This document shows, in pieces, positions 1-7,489 of a stretch of DNA of 7,489 bases (the first letter of the stretch is position 1; the number at the start of each line of letters is the position of its first letter). Origin of the DNA: Desulfobacteraceae bacterium (GTDB taxonomy: Bacteria; Desulfobacterota; Desulfobacteria; Desulfobacterales; UBA11574); NCBI GenBank assembly GCA_029857875.1, contig JAOUGB010000100.1:1-7489 (forward strand). Reading direction: 5' to 3'. The position numbers and the translations under genes are program-made. The notes under the pieces are model-generated. The model was not told the DNA's origin, did no database searches, and saw nothing but the letters and a program-made list of their open reading frames with translations.

Positions 1-1040
1 AGGGTTCTGTATTCCGGATGTAGGGGTAGTGCGAGCCTCCAGGTTTTGGCCAGCTTGAAGATGGGTGAGCGTTTCGCAGCCTTGATAAAATTTTGTGAAA
101 CTCCCTGCTGCTTAGCGGTTTTAATAACCTCGGGATCTTCGGGATCAACCAGTATCTCCAGATGGGCAGGATACACTTCTTGAGCTTTTTTAGCTGATGC
201 TGCCAACTGAATTTTTTCGACATCATATAACACTACACCGACATATCGAATCCTTCCAACACAGGTTTGAGCACAGAGGGTGGGCATTCCCGCCTCGATG
301 CGCGGATAACAAAAAATACACTTTTCAGATCGGCCGGTATGCCAGTTGAAGTAGACTTTTTTATAAGGACAGCCGGATACACAGTACCGCCATCCACGGC
401 ATCTTTCCTGATCCACAAGGACAATGCCGTCTTCTTCACGTTTATAAAGGGCTCCAGACGGACATGAGGCCACACAGGCAGGGTTCAGGCAATGCTCGCA
501 TAAACGGGGAAGGTAAAATAAGAAGACCTTTTTGAATGCCAGATAAATCGAATGATCCAGGTTAGTAAAATTGACATCTTCAGAGCCGGTTTCACAAACA
601 CCTGCCAAGTCGTCCTCCCAGTTGGGACCCCACTTAATTCTGAGGTTTTCTCCTGTGATCTGTGACTTCGGCTGGATGGAGGGTTGATGCTTTTTTTTCG
701 GACTGGATATCAGTTTGCCGTAATCATACGTCCAAGGTTCATAATATTCGTCAATGGTCGGCAAATCAGGATTGTGGAAAAGGTTGAGTAATTTGTGCGC
801 GCGACCACCGGCGTTAAGAGACAGCCGACCGTTTTTCAATTCCCATCCGCCCTTGTGTATCTTCTGATTCTCCCATTTACGGGGATATCCGATTCCGGGC
901 TTGCTTTCCACGTTATTAAACCACATGTATTCGGCTCCCTTTCGGTTGGTCCACACATTTTTGCACGGAATACTGCATGTGTGACAGCCGAGGCATTTAT
1001 CCAGATTTAAAACCATTGCATATTGGGCCTTAATCTTCAT
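1..1040 (-). CDS. narH: Respiratory nitrate reductase beta subunit NarH (3' end beyond window)
   Basis: This is the iron-sulfur subunit that passes electrons from the NarI haems to NarG in the membrane-bound, cytoplasm-facing nitrate reductase. The open frame runs 346 codons to the left edge without a stop; family members have about 500 residues, so the C-terminal third is missing. It begins MKIKAQYAMVLNLDKCLGCH, nearly the E. coli NarH start. Four cysteine groups are visible: C16/C19/C22/C26, C181/C184/C189/C193, C214/C220/C224 and C241/C244/C256/C260. In the third group Trp217 (CRGWRYC) takes the place of a cysteine, the hallmark of the [3Fe-4S] centre in NarH; the other centres should be [4Fe-4S]. 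The conserved blocks NPACVASCPSGALYKREEDG and SEKCIFCYPRIEAG are intact. The ATG lies inside the end of narG (11-base overlap), with a GGAGGT ribosome binding site at 1049-1054 and an 8-base spacer. This implies translational coupling. narJ and narI are expected next but not visible. Confidence 0.97.
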   Translation of the reverse strand, partial: MKIKAQYAMVLNLDKCLGCHTCSIPCKNVWTNRKGAEYMWFNNVESKPGIGYPRKWENQKIHKGGWELKNGRLSLNAGGRAHKLLNLFHNPDLPTIDEYYEPWTYDYGKLISSPKKKHQPSIQPKSQITGENLRIKWGPNWEDDLAGVCETGSEDVNFTNLDHSIYLAFKKVFLFYLPRLCEHCLNPACVASCPSGALYKREEDGIVLVDQERCRGWRYCVSGCPYKKVYFNWHTGRSEKCIFCYPRIEAGMPTLCAQTCVGRIRYVGVVLYDVEKIQLAASAKKAQEVYPAHLEILVDPEDPEVIKTAKQQGVSQNFIKAAKRSPIFKLAKTWRLALPLHPEYRT

Positions 1041-4000
1041 ACCACTTGACCTCCTCTGCCTTGCGAACAACGATTATCTCGTCCCGTTGGGACCCGACCG
1101 GTCCGTAGTAGTTAAAACCGTAGCTCAGCTGTGCATAACCGCCGATCATATGGGTGGGTTTAACCATGATACGGGTAACGCTGTTGTGAGTTCCCCCACG
1201 TTGCCCTGACAACCCGGACCCGGGTGTATTAATCAACCGTTCCTGTGCATGGTACATGAATGCTTTACCGGGTGGCGTGCGGTGACTCACCACAGCTTTG
1301 GCCATGACCACGCCGTTCACATTGAAACATTCCAGCCAGTCGTTGTCCTTCACACCCAGTTTCGCAGCATCGTCATTGTTGATCCAAATCGCCTCACCGC
1401 CGCGAAACAGTGTCAGCATGGTCAGCGTATCCGAATAGGTGCTGTGAATGGACCATTTGGAATGGGGTGTCAGGTAGTTGAGCACCAACTCCTTTCGATC
1501 ATCACGCTTTACCCCGGTGGAACCGAGGGCATGCATGTCGACAGGCGGGCGAAAAAGGGGAAAGTTTTCCCCGAAATCCCGCATCCATTGGTGGTCCAGG
1601 TAGAATTGCGCTCTACCGGTTAAGGTTCGAAATGGAACTTTTTCTTCGATGTTGATCACAAATGGCGAATACCGTCTATCTTCAGATTCTATGCCGCTCC
1701 AGGTGGGTGATGTGATAATCTTCCGCGGTTGAGTGCTGATATCGCTAAAGGAGAATTTTTCTCCTTCTCTTTCACGGCTCAGATGGGTCAGTGTCAGACC
1801 GGTTTTTTCTTCGAGCTTCTTCCAGGATTTGACGGCGGTCGCTCCATTTGTTTCTGGCGCTAGTGCCAAAATGGTTTCTGCCACCTGTTTTCCAGTTTCA
1901 AGAGACGGCATTCCATGGCTGACGCCCTTTTCTAAAACCGTTCCGAGCTTTTCTTTAAGCAGAGTATACTCCTCATCACTTGCCCAAGCCACTCCCTTAG
2001 ACCCAATGCCGACCTTGTCCACCAGCGGTCCCAGCGCGGTCATCATTTTATATGTGTTGGGGTAATCGCGATTGACCACAACCAGATTGGGAAGCGTTTT
2101 ACCGGGTATGGGATCGATTTCTCCTTTTTTCCAATCCATGACCTCAGGCTGGGCGATTTCGCCCGGTGAATCGTGCATCAACGGTGTGGCCACCAGATCT
2201 TTCATTTCGCCCAGGTGGATAGCAGCCAGTTCTGAAAATTTTTTGGCAATGGCTTTGAACTGCTCCCAATTGGTTCGTGACTCCCAAGGGGGATCAATGG
2301 CCGGATTGAACGGATGAATGAAAGGATGCATATCCGTGGTACTCAAATCATGCATTTCATACCATCCGGCAGCCGGCAAGGCTACGTCAGCATACATTGC
2401 GCTGGTTGACATTCGCAGTTCCAGGGTGACGAGAAGATCGAGCTTGCCTTCCGGCGCCGGGTCACGCCACTCGATTTCTTCAGGCCGATGATCCACATCT
2501 GTATTAAAAACCGCATTCTCGACACCGAGCAGATGTTTAAGGAAATACTCGTGTCCTTTTCCGCTTGCACCTAGCAAGTTAGCCCGCCACAGGAAAAGCA
2601 TCCGGGGAAAATTCATCGGATCGTCGGGATCCTCTATAGAAAACTTTATTTCACCTTTTTTGAGTTTATCAACCGTGTAAGCGATAATTTCCTCGTCAGA
2701 GGAAAAGCCGTTCTCGACAGCTTCCCGGCAAATGTCTATGGGATTCATATCGAACTGCGGATAGGAAGGAAGCCAGCCCAGCCTGGCGGCCACTGCATTA
2801 TAATCGGCCATGTGATTACACGCTTTGGATCCTGCGACGGGTGAATAAAGCTGTTTGGGATTCATCGTGTCGTAACGCCACTGACCGGTTGCAAAGTAGT
2901 AAAACGAGGTTCCGTTTTGCAGTCGAGGCGGGCGGCGCCAGTCCAGACCAAAAGCAACCTGTGACCAGGCAGCTTGAGGACGAACTTTCTCCTGCCCGAC
3001 ATAATGGGCCCAACCGCCGCCGTTTACACCCTGACACCCGCAAAGCGTCGTCAGGCTGATGATGGTTCGGTAAATCATGTCACTGTGGTACCAGTGGTTG
3101 GTTCCGGCGCCAAGGAAGATCAATGATTTTCCGCGTGTTTTTTCAGCATTTTCGGCAAACTCTCTTGCCACTCGAACGACATCCTCCTTTGGCACACCGG
3201 TTATCGCCTCCTGCCAGGCCGGGGTATAGGGGTGTGGATCATTGTAATTCTCAGGATAGTCGGCTTGACCGGAACTCTCCGGATGCCGCACACCCAAATG
3301 TGCGGCCATAAGATCGAAGACAGTTGCCACCCACTCTTCTCCTGCTGTGGTGATCACTTTTTTCACCGGCACGACACCGGATTTTAACTGCGATCCCTTG
3401 AAATCAAACAAGGGGAAATGGACCGTTATCCAATTGTCACTGTCTTTTGCAAAGCTGAGTGCAGGATCAACTTCCTTTTCGTTGATTGCATCCTTGAGAT
3501 GAAGATTCCATTTCCCGGATTCATTCCAGCGAAATCCGATACTGCCGTTCGGGATACAAAAATCGCGTTGCGTGTTGTCATATAGAAGCGTCTTCCACTC
3601 TGCATTGTTCATTTCTTTTCCCATGTCCGATGCTCGTAAAAAGCGTCCGGGAATATGGGCATCCTCTTTTTTTTCGATCACCACAAGAAACGGCAGATCA
3701 GTGTAATTCTTGGCGTACTCGAAAAAGTAATCCGTTTGACGATCAATATAAAATTCTTTGAAAATCACATGAGCCATGGCAATGGCCAGCGCCGCATCCG
3801 TTCCCGCTTTTGCGGGAAGCCATGTGTCTGCAAACTTGACGTATTCAGCATAATCAGGTGCTACGGCAGTAACATGCGCACCACGATAGCGCGCTTCGGT
3901 GAAAAAATGAGCATCCGGTGTCCGGGTCATGGGAAGATTGGTACCCCAGACAATCATGTATGTTGATTCATACCAGTCAGCGCTTTCCGGGACATCGGTC

Positions 4001-4731
4001 TGTTCTCCCCAAATCTGCGGTGAGGCGGGCGGCAGGTCACAGTACCAGTCATAAAAGCTGATCATGGAGCCTCCGATTAATGAAAGGAATCTGGCTCCGG
4101 AAGCGTAACATACCATGGACATCGCCGGAATTGGGGTAAATCCGAAAATTCTGTCCGGGCCAAATTTTTGTATGGTATGGATCAAGGCAGCGGAGATTAA
4201 TGTTGTAGCTTCGTCCCAGGATACACGGACAAAACCGCCTTTGCCTCGATCCTTCTGGAACATTTTTTTCTTTTTCGGATCTTCGACGATACCTTTCCAG
4301 GCATACACCGGATCATTGTGCTCTTTCAGAGCGGCCCGGAACATTTTCAGAAGTGAGGAGCGCATTAACGGATATTTAAGCCTTACCGGACTGTAAGTAT
4401 ACCAGGAATAGGTGGCACCACGCGGACATCCCCTGGGTTCATGATTTGGGAATCCCTTTCCACAGTCCGGGTAATCTGTTCGCTGTGTTTCCCAAACCAG
4501 GATACCGTTTTTGACGTACACATCCCAGGAACACGAGCCGGTGCAATTCACACCGTGGGTGGAACGAACTTTTTTGTCGTATTGCCACCGTTTACGGTAG
4601 AAGTCCTCCCAGACTCTCTGACCACAACGAATTTCTCCCCATTCTTCGGCGATTTTTTCTTCCTTACAACCATACTTTTCACCTTTGGGGCGGAAAAATC
4701 GCAGGGTGGATAGAAAGGATCGATCGGGCAT
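1030..4731 (-). CDS. narG: Respiratory nitrate reductase alpha subunit NarG, complete
   Basis: This is the catalytic subunit of nitrate reductase, reducing nitrate to nitrite at a Mo-bis-MGD centre. It has 1233 residues against 1247 in E. coli NarG and aligns with it by eye along its whole length. The N-terminal FS0 site reads H59-x3-C63-x3-C67 with C102 in NHEPRGCPRG; the histidine ligand is typical of NarG. The molybdenum ligand is D228 in SFYDWYCDLPPASP. Other recognisable blocks are GADRIFGF-like GPDRIFGFTPIPAMSM, WGEQTDVPESADWY, GAGTNHWYHSDM, YVGQEKVRPQ, SSDMHPFIHP-like TTDMHPFIHP, and the C-terminal cofactor-binding domain with STYSDTLTMLTLFRGG and YHAQERLINTPGS. The N-terminus (LRFFRPKGE) resembles the vestigial Tat signal of E. 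coli NarG and has no RR pair, so a cytoplasmic location is inferred. Start: ATG with AGGAGG at 4738-4743 and a 6-base spacer. The segment after the first 18 residues is a few residues longer than in E. coli and holds two extra cysteines (C22, C36). It ends about 14 residues short of the E. coli protein. Confidence 0.98.
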   Translation of the reverse strand: MPDRSFLSTLRFFRPKGEKYGCKEEKIAEEWGEIRCGQRVWEDFYRKRWQYDKKVRSTHGVNCTGSCSWDVYVKNGILVWETQRTDYPDCGKGFPNHEPRGCPRGATYSWYTYSPVRLKYPLMRSSLLKMFRAALKEHNDPVYAWKGIVEDPKKKKMFQKDRGKGGFVRVSWDEATTLISAALIHTIQKFGPDRIFGFTPIPAMSMVCYASGARFLSLIGGSMISFYDWYCDLPPASPQIWGEQTDVPESADWYESTYMIVWGTNLPMTRTPDAHFFTEARYRGAHVTAVAPDYAEYVKFADTWLPAKAGTDAALAIAMAHVIFKEFYIDRQTDYFFEYAKNYTDLPFLVVIEKKEDAHIPGRFLRASDMGKEMNNAEWKTLLYDNTQRDFCIPNGSIGFRWNESGKWNLHLKDAINEKEVDPALSFAKDSDNWITVHFPLFDFKGSQLKSGVVPVKKVITTAGEEWVATVFDLMAAHLGVRHPESSGQADYPENYNDPHPYTPAWQEAITGVPKEDVVRVAREFAENAEKTRGKSLIFLGAGTNHWYHSDMIYRTIISLTTLCGCQGVNGGGWAHYVGQEKVRPQAAWSQVAFGLDWRRPPRLQNGTSFYYFATGQWRYDTMNPKQLYSPVAGSKACNHMADYNAVAARLGWLPSYPQFDMNPIDICREAVENGFSSDEEIIAYTVDKLKKGEIKFSIEDPDDPMNFPRMLFLWRANLLGASGKGHEYFLKHLLGVENAVFNTDVDHRPEEIEWRDPAPEGKLDLLVTLELRMSTSAMYADVALPAAGWYEMHDLSTTDMHPFIHPFNPAIDPPWESRTNWEQFKAIAKKFSELAAIHLGEMKDLVATPLMHDSPGEIAQPEVMDWKKGEIDPIPGKTLPNLVVVNRDYPNTYKMMTALGPLVDKVGIGSKGVAWASDEEYTLLKEKLGTVLEKGVSHGMPSLETGKQVAETILALAPETNGATAVKSWKKLEEKTGLTLTHLSREREGEKFSFSDISTQPRKIITSPTWSGIESEDRRYSPFVINIEEKVPFRTLTGRAQFYLDHQWMRDFGENFPLFRPPVDMHALGSTGVKRDDRKELVLNYLTPHSKWSIHSTYSDTLTMLTLFRGGEAIWINNDDAAKLGVKDNDWLECFNVNGVVMAKAVVSHRTPPGKAFMYHAQERLINTPGSGLSGQRGGTHNSVTRIMVKPTHMIGGYAQLSYGFNYYGPVGSQRDEIIVVRKAEEVKWYED
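1049..1054 (-). promoter_or_regulatory. Ribosome binding site of narH, inside the narG coding end
   Basis: GGAGGT on the minus strand, 8 bases before the narH ATG. The bases also encode the Glu-Glu-Val near the NarG C-terminus (EEVKWYED), so narH initiation lies within translated narG mRNA. Confidence 0.8.
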
Positions 4732-4737
4732 AGGCCA

Positions 4738-4743
4738 CCTCCT
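4738..4743 (-). promoter_or_regulatory. Ribosome binding site of narG
   Basis: AGGAGG on the minus strand, 6 bases before the narG ATG. It is a near-perfect anti-SD match and fixes the narG start. Confidence 0.85.
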
Positions 4744-4767
4744 GAACCGAGTGTTATGGGTTGCTAT

Positions 4768-4795
4768 ATCAAATTCAGGTTTAACCTGTTTTGAT
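4768..4795 (-). promoter_or_regulatory. Dyad symmetry upstream of narG (operator or leader hairpin)
   Basis: The plus strand reads ATCAAA, then TT, then the palindrome CAGGTTTAACCTG, then T, then TTTGAT. The nested inverted arms pair outside and inside with a small asymmetric bulge. It lies 36 bases upstream of the narG ATG. Seen: the symmetry and its position. Inferred: either a transcription-factor site in the narG control region, or a hairpin in the narG mRNA leader. It does not follow the FNR (TTGAT-N4-ATCAA) layout, and I do not recognise it as a NarL or NarP heptamer site. Confidence 0.45.
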
Positions 4796-4865
4796 GCTCT
4801 GAGAGGATGAACTGGAATATGAAACCGATAACAAAATAAACCAAAGCAACAGCAAAAGAGAGTGA

Positions 4866-4871
4866 ATTATA
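4866..4871 (-). promoter_or_regulatory. Possible -10 box (TATAAT) for narG
   Basis: A perfect TATAAT on the minus strand, about 135 bases upstream of the narG ATG. No convincing -35 hexamer sits 16-18 bases further upstream (the spacing gives AATCTT), and the region is AT-rich, so the match may be chance. If used, it would need an activator and would place the dyad at 4768-4795 within the mRNA leader. Confidence 0.25.
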
Positions 4872-4898
4872 GAACCATTCAGCGATATAAGATTATTT

Positions 4899-5125
4899 CC
4901 CAAGCTGAGCGTTTCAAATTTTTGAAGTGGTTAATTTAACAATATCTTTAAGGTATTTTGACATTTTGAATTTCAATAATTTGAAACCCTACGGCATTTC
5001 CAATTTTTATCCGCCTCAGGAGGATCACCGCATCTACTGCGTCAGATGCCGTTCCGCATAGGCGACTATAGCGAAACAACATCTTCCTTGTATCTGCGGC
5101 AAACTTGAAAATCGCTCAACTTAGG
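4899..5125. repeat. Small repeat-like element with imperfect terminal inverted repeats
   Basis: The left end at 4899 reads CCCAAGCTGAGCGTTTCAA. The reverse complement of the right end at 5125 reads CCTAAGTTGAGCGATTTTCAA. The ends match at most positions over about 22 bases, with one 2-base gap. The interior of about 180 bp has no coding potential. It contains a GC-richer core with short palindromes (ATCCGCCTCAGGAGGAT at 5009-5025 and GCATCT-N8-AGATGC at 5030-5049), unlike the AT-rich flanks. The size, inverted ends and lack of a gene suggest a non-autonomous mobile or dispersed intergenic repeat. I see no clear target-site duplication. Family membership is unknown without a genome-wide search. 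Confidence 0.45.
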
Positions 5126-5190
5126 TGTTTGATAGTTGGAAATAAATTGCGCCATGTTGTTTTTATTCTCATAATTTTCAATAAAAATAA

Positions 5191-5204
5191 TTGACTTAAG
5201 TCAA
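5191..5204. promoter_or_regulatory. CRP/FNR-family type operator TTGAC-N4-GTCAA
   Basis: TTGACTTAAGTCAA is a perfect 14-base palindrome with A/T on both sides. The layout is that of CRP/FNR-superfamily sites (FNR: TTGAT-N4-ATCAA). As I recall, the exact TTGAC-N4-GTCAA form is the one described for nitrosative-stress regulators of the HcpR/DNR type. It lies 112 bases after the acylphosphatase stop and 459 bases before narG, so narG is the only gene it could serve in this window. A weak -10 candidate (GAGAAT, minus strand 5170-5165) follows at 20 bases. No binding or regulon evidence is available here. Confidence 0.5.
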
Positions 5205-5316
5205 AATTGTTTAAAAAATTCTGTTTTGATCCGTAAGCGAAAATTATTTTCGGTGATGAAGTTTTAATCGTAGGCAAGAAGGATATTACTATGGATCCGC
5301 TTTTTATCACCGGGAG

Positions 5317-5598
5317 TTAATAAGTTATCTCAAAACTGTTGAACTCACCTTTGTAATCCTCCCATGTCACATCCACATTCGTTACCTTTGCAATGGGCGG
5401 CCCCTTTTTACACCATTTTAGAATTGACATAACACTCTTTTCAGAACCTTCAAACACGGCTTCAACCGTCCTGTCCCGTTTATTGCGCACCCATCCGAAA
5501 ACCCCAACTTCATCCGCAGCATATTTTGTCTCCAATCTAAAAAAAACTCCCTGAACTCTCCCGGAGATAACCGCATGGGCTCTTACTTTATCTTCCAT
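5317..5598 (-). CDS. Acylphosphatase, 93 residues
   Basis: This small cytoplasmic enzyme hydrolyses the carboxyl-phosphate bond of acyl phosphates; its physiological role in bacteria is poorly defined. The acylphosphatase signature is present from residue 13 as GRVQGVFFR, with the phosphate-binding catalytic Arg21. The second catalytic residue, Asn39, lies in GWVRNKRDRTVEAVFEG. The protein ends in the usual F-x-I-x-Y pattern (FEITY). The length is normal for the family. One position departs from the usual N-x3-G-x-V-E: the glycine is Arg43. The ATG at 5598 is preferred over an in-frame GTG two codons upstream (5604), because the AAGGGGGG at 5605-5612 is about 6 bases from the ATG but would abut the GTG. 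Its neighbours, ligA upstream and narG downstream, are each over 400 bases away, so it probably has its own transcript. The gene is often named acyP. Confidence 0.93.
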   Translation of the reverse strand: MEDKVRAHAVISGRVQGVFFRLETKYAADEVGVFGWVRNKRDRTVEAVFEGSEKSVMSILKWCKKGPPIAKVTNVDVTWEDYKGEFNSFEITY

Positions 5599-5614
5599 AC
5601 CCACCCCCCTTGTG

Positions 5615-5639
5615 GATTGATGATTTATGATTGTTGATT
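5615..5639. repeat. Outer inverted repeat, left copy (ATTGATGATT type)
   Basis: GATTGATGATTTATGATTG and following bases match the reverse complement of 6015-6039 at 22 of 25 positions. The sequence is of low complexity, built on ATTGATGATT units. It lies just upstream of the acylphosphatase ribosome binding site. Confidence 0.5.
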
Positions 5640-5680
5640 GTTAATAGTTCAGTTCTTTGAAACACGTCGATTTCAATGGA

Positions 5681-5919
5681 GCTTCAGGTATGATTAAATT
5701 TTTGACTGGAAGCTGTCTGAGTGGATTAGGGATCGTTTTGAAAGAACCATATGAGATTTAAACTTTATGGATGAAACCCCCTGCCAAAGCAGAGATCTTT
5801 ATGAATAGCCCGGGCAGGTTCTTTCATTACGATCCCTTATTCACGAGGCTTGTCCGCCTCCGGCGGGTTTATCCGCCTTTGGCGTGATCTTTCAGTAAAA
5901 ATTTAATCATACCTGAAGC
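5681..5919. mobile_element. MITE-like element with perfect 23-bp terminal inverted repeats
   Basis: Positions 5681-5703 (starting GCTTCAGGTATGATTAAA) are the exact reverse complement of 5897-5919. A second inner pair, 5721-5748 with 5817-5844, matches at 24 of 28 positions, and a third short pair (CCTGCC 5780-5785 / GGCAGG 5813-5818) lies near the centre. Almost the whole 239-bp unit can therefore fold into one long hairpin. The right arm carries about 35 extra bases made of two mini-palindromes (CCGCC-TCC-GGCGG at 5854-5866 and CGCC-TTT-GGCG at 5874-5884) that have no partner in the left arm; this looks like a later insertion. No transposase is encoded. No clear target-site duplication is visible. 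A miniature inverted-repeat transposable element is the best reading; a structured non-coding RNA is the alternative. Confidence 0.65.
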
Positions 5920-6014
5920 GGTAATGTTTTCAAAATGCTATAGGCTCGGAAGTCAGCTTTTATTTTACTCTGATCCCCGATCTCTGACCCCAGGCACCTG
6001 TAGCCCGTGAACAA

Positions 6015-7489
<1,475 letters not shown>

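Larger units (their letters stand above)
4732..5316. other. narG upstream intergenic region (585 bases)
   Basis: No convincing gene on either strand. Besides the dyads and the repeat element listed separately, the AT-rich stretch contains CGAAAAT-T-ATTTTCG at 5238-5252, and a CGGTGAT / ATCACCG pair around 5251 and 5305. These could form weak structure after the acylphosphatase stop, but no GC-rich stem with a T tract typical of an intrinsic terminator is present. Two TTCAA-N4-TTGAA palindromes lie at 4913-4926 and 4972-4985. Confidence 0.6.

Noticed and set aside
233..475. 80-codon minus-strand frame
   Set aside because: It is a different frame inside narH, whose cysteine-rich frame is unmistakable.
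1249..1623. 124-codon plus-strand frame
   Set aside because: It lies wholly antisense to the conserved C-terminal part of narG and resembles nothing known to me.
4115..4713. Two plus-strand frames opposite the 5' part of narG
   Set aside because: They are antisense to the FS0 and Mo-ligand regions of NarG, with no homology or start signals.
1030..4731. Nitrite oxidoreductase (NxrA) instead of NarG
   Set aside because: The closely related Nitrobacter-type NxrA shares most motifs, but the sequence follows E. coli NarG closely along its length. Nitrate reductase is the simpler call, although a phylogeny would be needed to exclude NxrA fully.
4913..4985. Two TTCAA-N4-TTGAA palindromes as paired regulator sites
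   Set aside because: They are short and AT-rich, lie within the putative repeat element, and match no known regulator consensus that I can name.
5238..5252. CGAAAAT-T-ATTTTCG as a terminator for the acylphosphatase gene
   Set aside because: The stem is almost all A-T, has a 1-base centre and no T tract following on the minus strand, so it would not make a credible intrinsic terminator.
5116..5310. 64-codon minus-strand frame between the acylphosphatase gene and narG
   Set aside because: It starts at a GTG without any ribosome binding site, runs through the TTGAC dyad and into the end of the repeat element, and shows no recognisable domain. It is most likely a chance frame in AT-rich DNA.

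Overview
The window carries four genes, all on the minus strand. In transcription order they are the 3' part of ligA (NAD-dependent DNA ligase, cut by the right window edge), a small acylphosphatase gene, narG, and the 5' part of narH (cut by the left window edge). NarG and NarH are the catalytic alpha and iron-sulfur beta subunits of a membrane-bound respiratory nitrate reductase. narJ and narI would be expected beyond position 1 but cannot be seen. No plus-strand gene is supported; the long plus-strand frames lie antisense to narG, narH or ligA.

Layout: narH occupies 1-1040 and narG 1030-4731, overlapping by 11 bases. A 585-base AT-rich intergenic region (4732-5316) holds a dyad close to narG, a repeat-like element with imperfect terminal inverted repeats (4899-5125), and a perfect CRP/FNR-family type dyad, TTGACTTAAGTCAA (5191-5204). 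The acylphosphatase gene is at 5317-5598. A second intergenic region (5599-6026) is dominated by a MITE-like element of about 239 bp with perfect 23-bp terminal inverted repeats, nested inside an outer pair of ATTGATGATT-rich inverted repeats. The outer repeat runs into the end of ligA, which fills the rest of the window from 6027.

NarG and NarH are textbook members: the Mo ligand Asp, the His/Cys FS0 ligands and all 15 ferredoxin-type cysteines plus the characteristic Trp are present. The N-terminus of NarG lacks a twin-arginine pair, so the enzyme should face the cytoplasm. It would take electrons from quinol through NarI and reduce nitrate to nitrite. LigA and acylphosphatase are housekeeping genes with no evident link to nitrate respiration, so narGH looks like its own transcription unit.

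The organism is a bacterium with intermediate GC. Intergenic regions crowded with short palindromes of the TCCGCC-NNN-GGCGG kind and ATTGATGATT runs remind me of Desulfobacterota (Deltaproteobacteria), but that is an impression, not a demonstrated assignment. I see no previously undescribed multi-gene system. The parts most worth a second look are non-coding: the two small repeat elements, and the possibility that one of them was inserted between an FNR/HcpR-like operator and narG.
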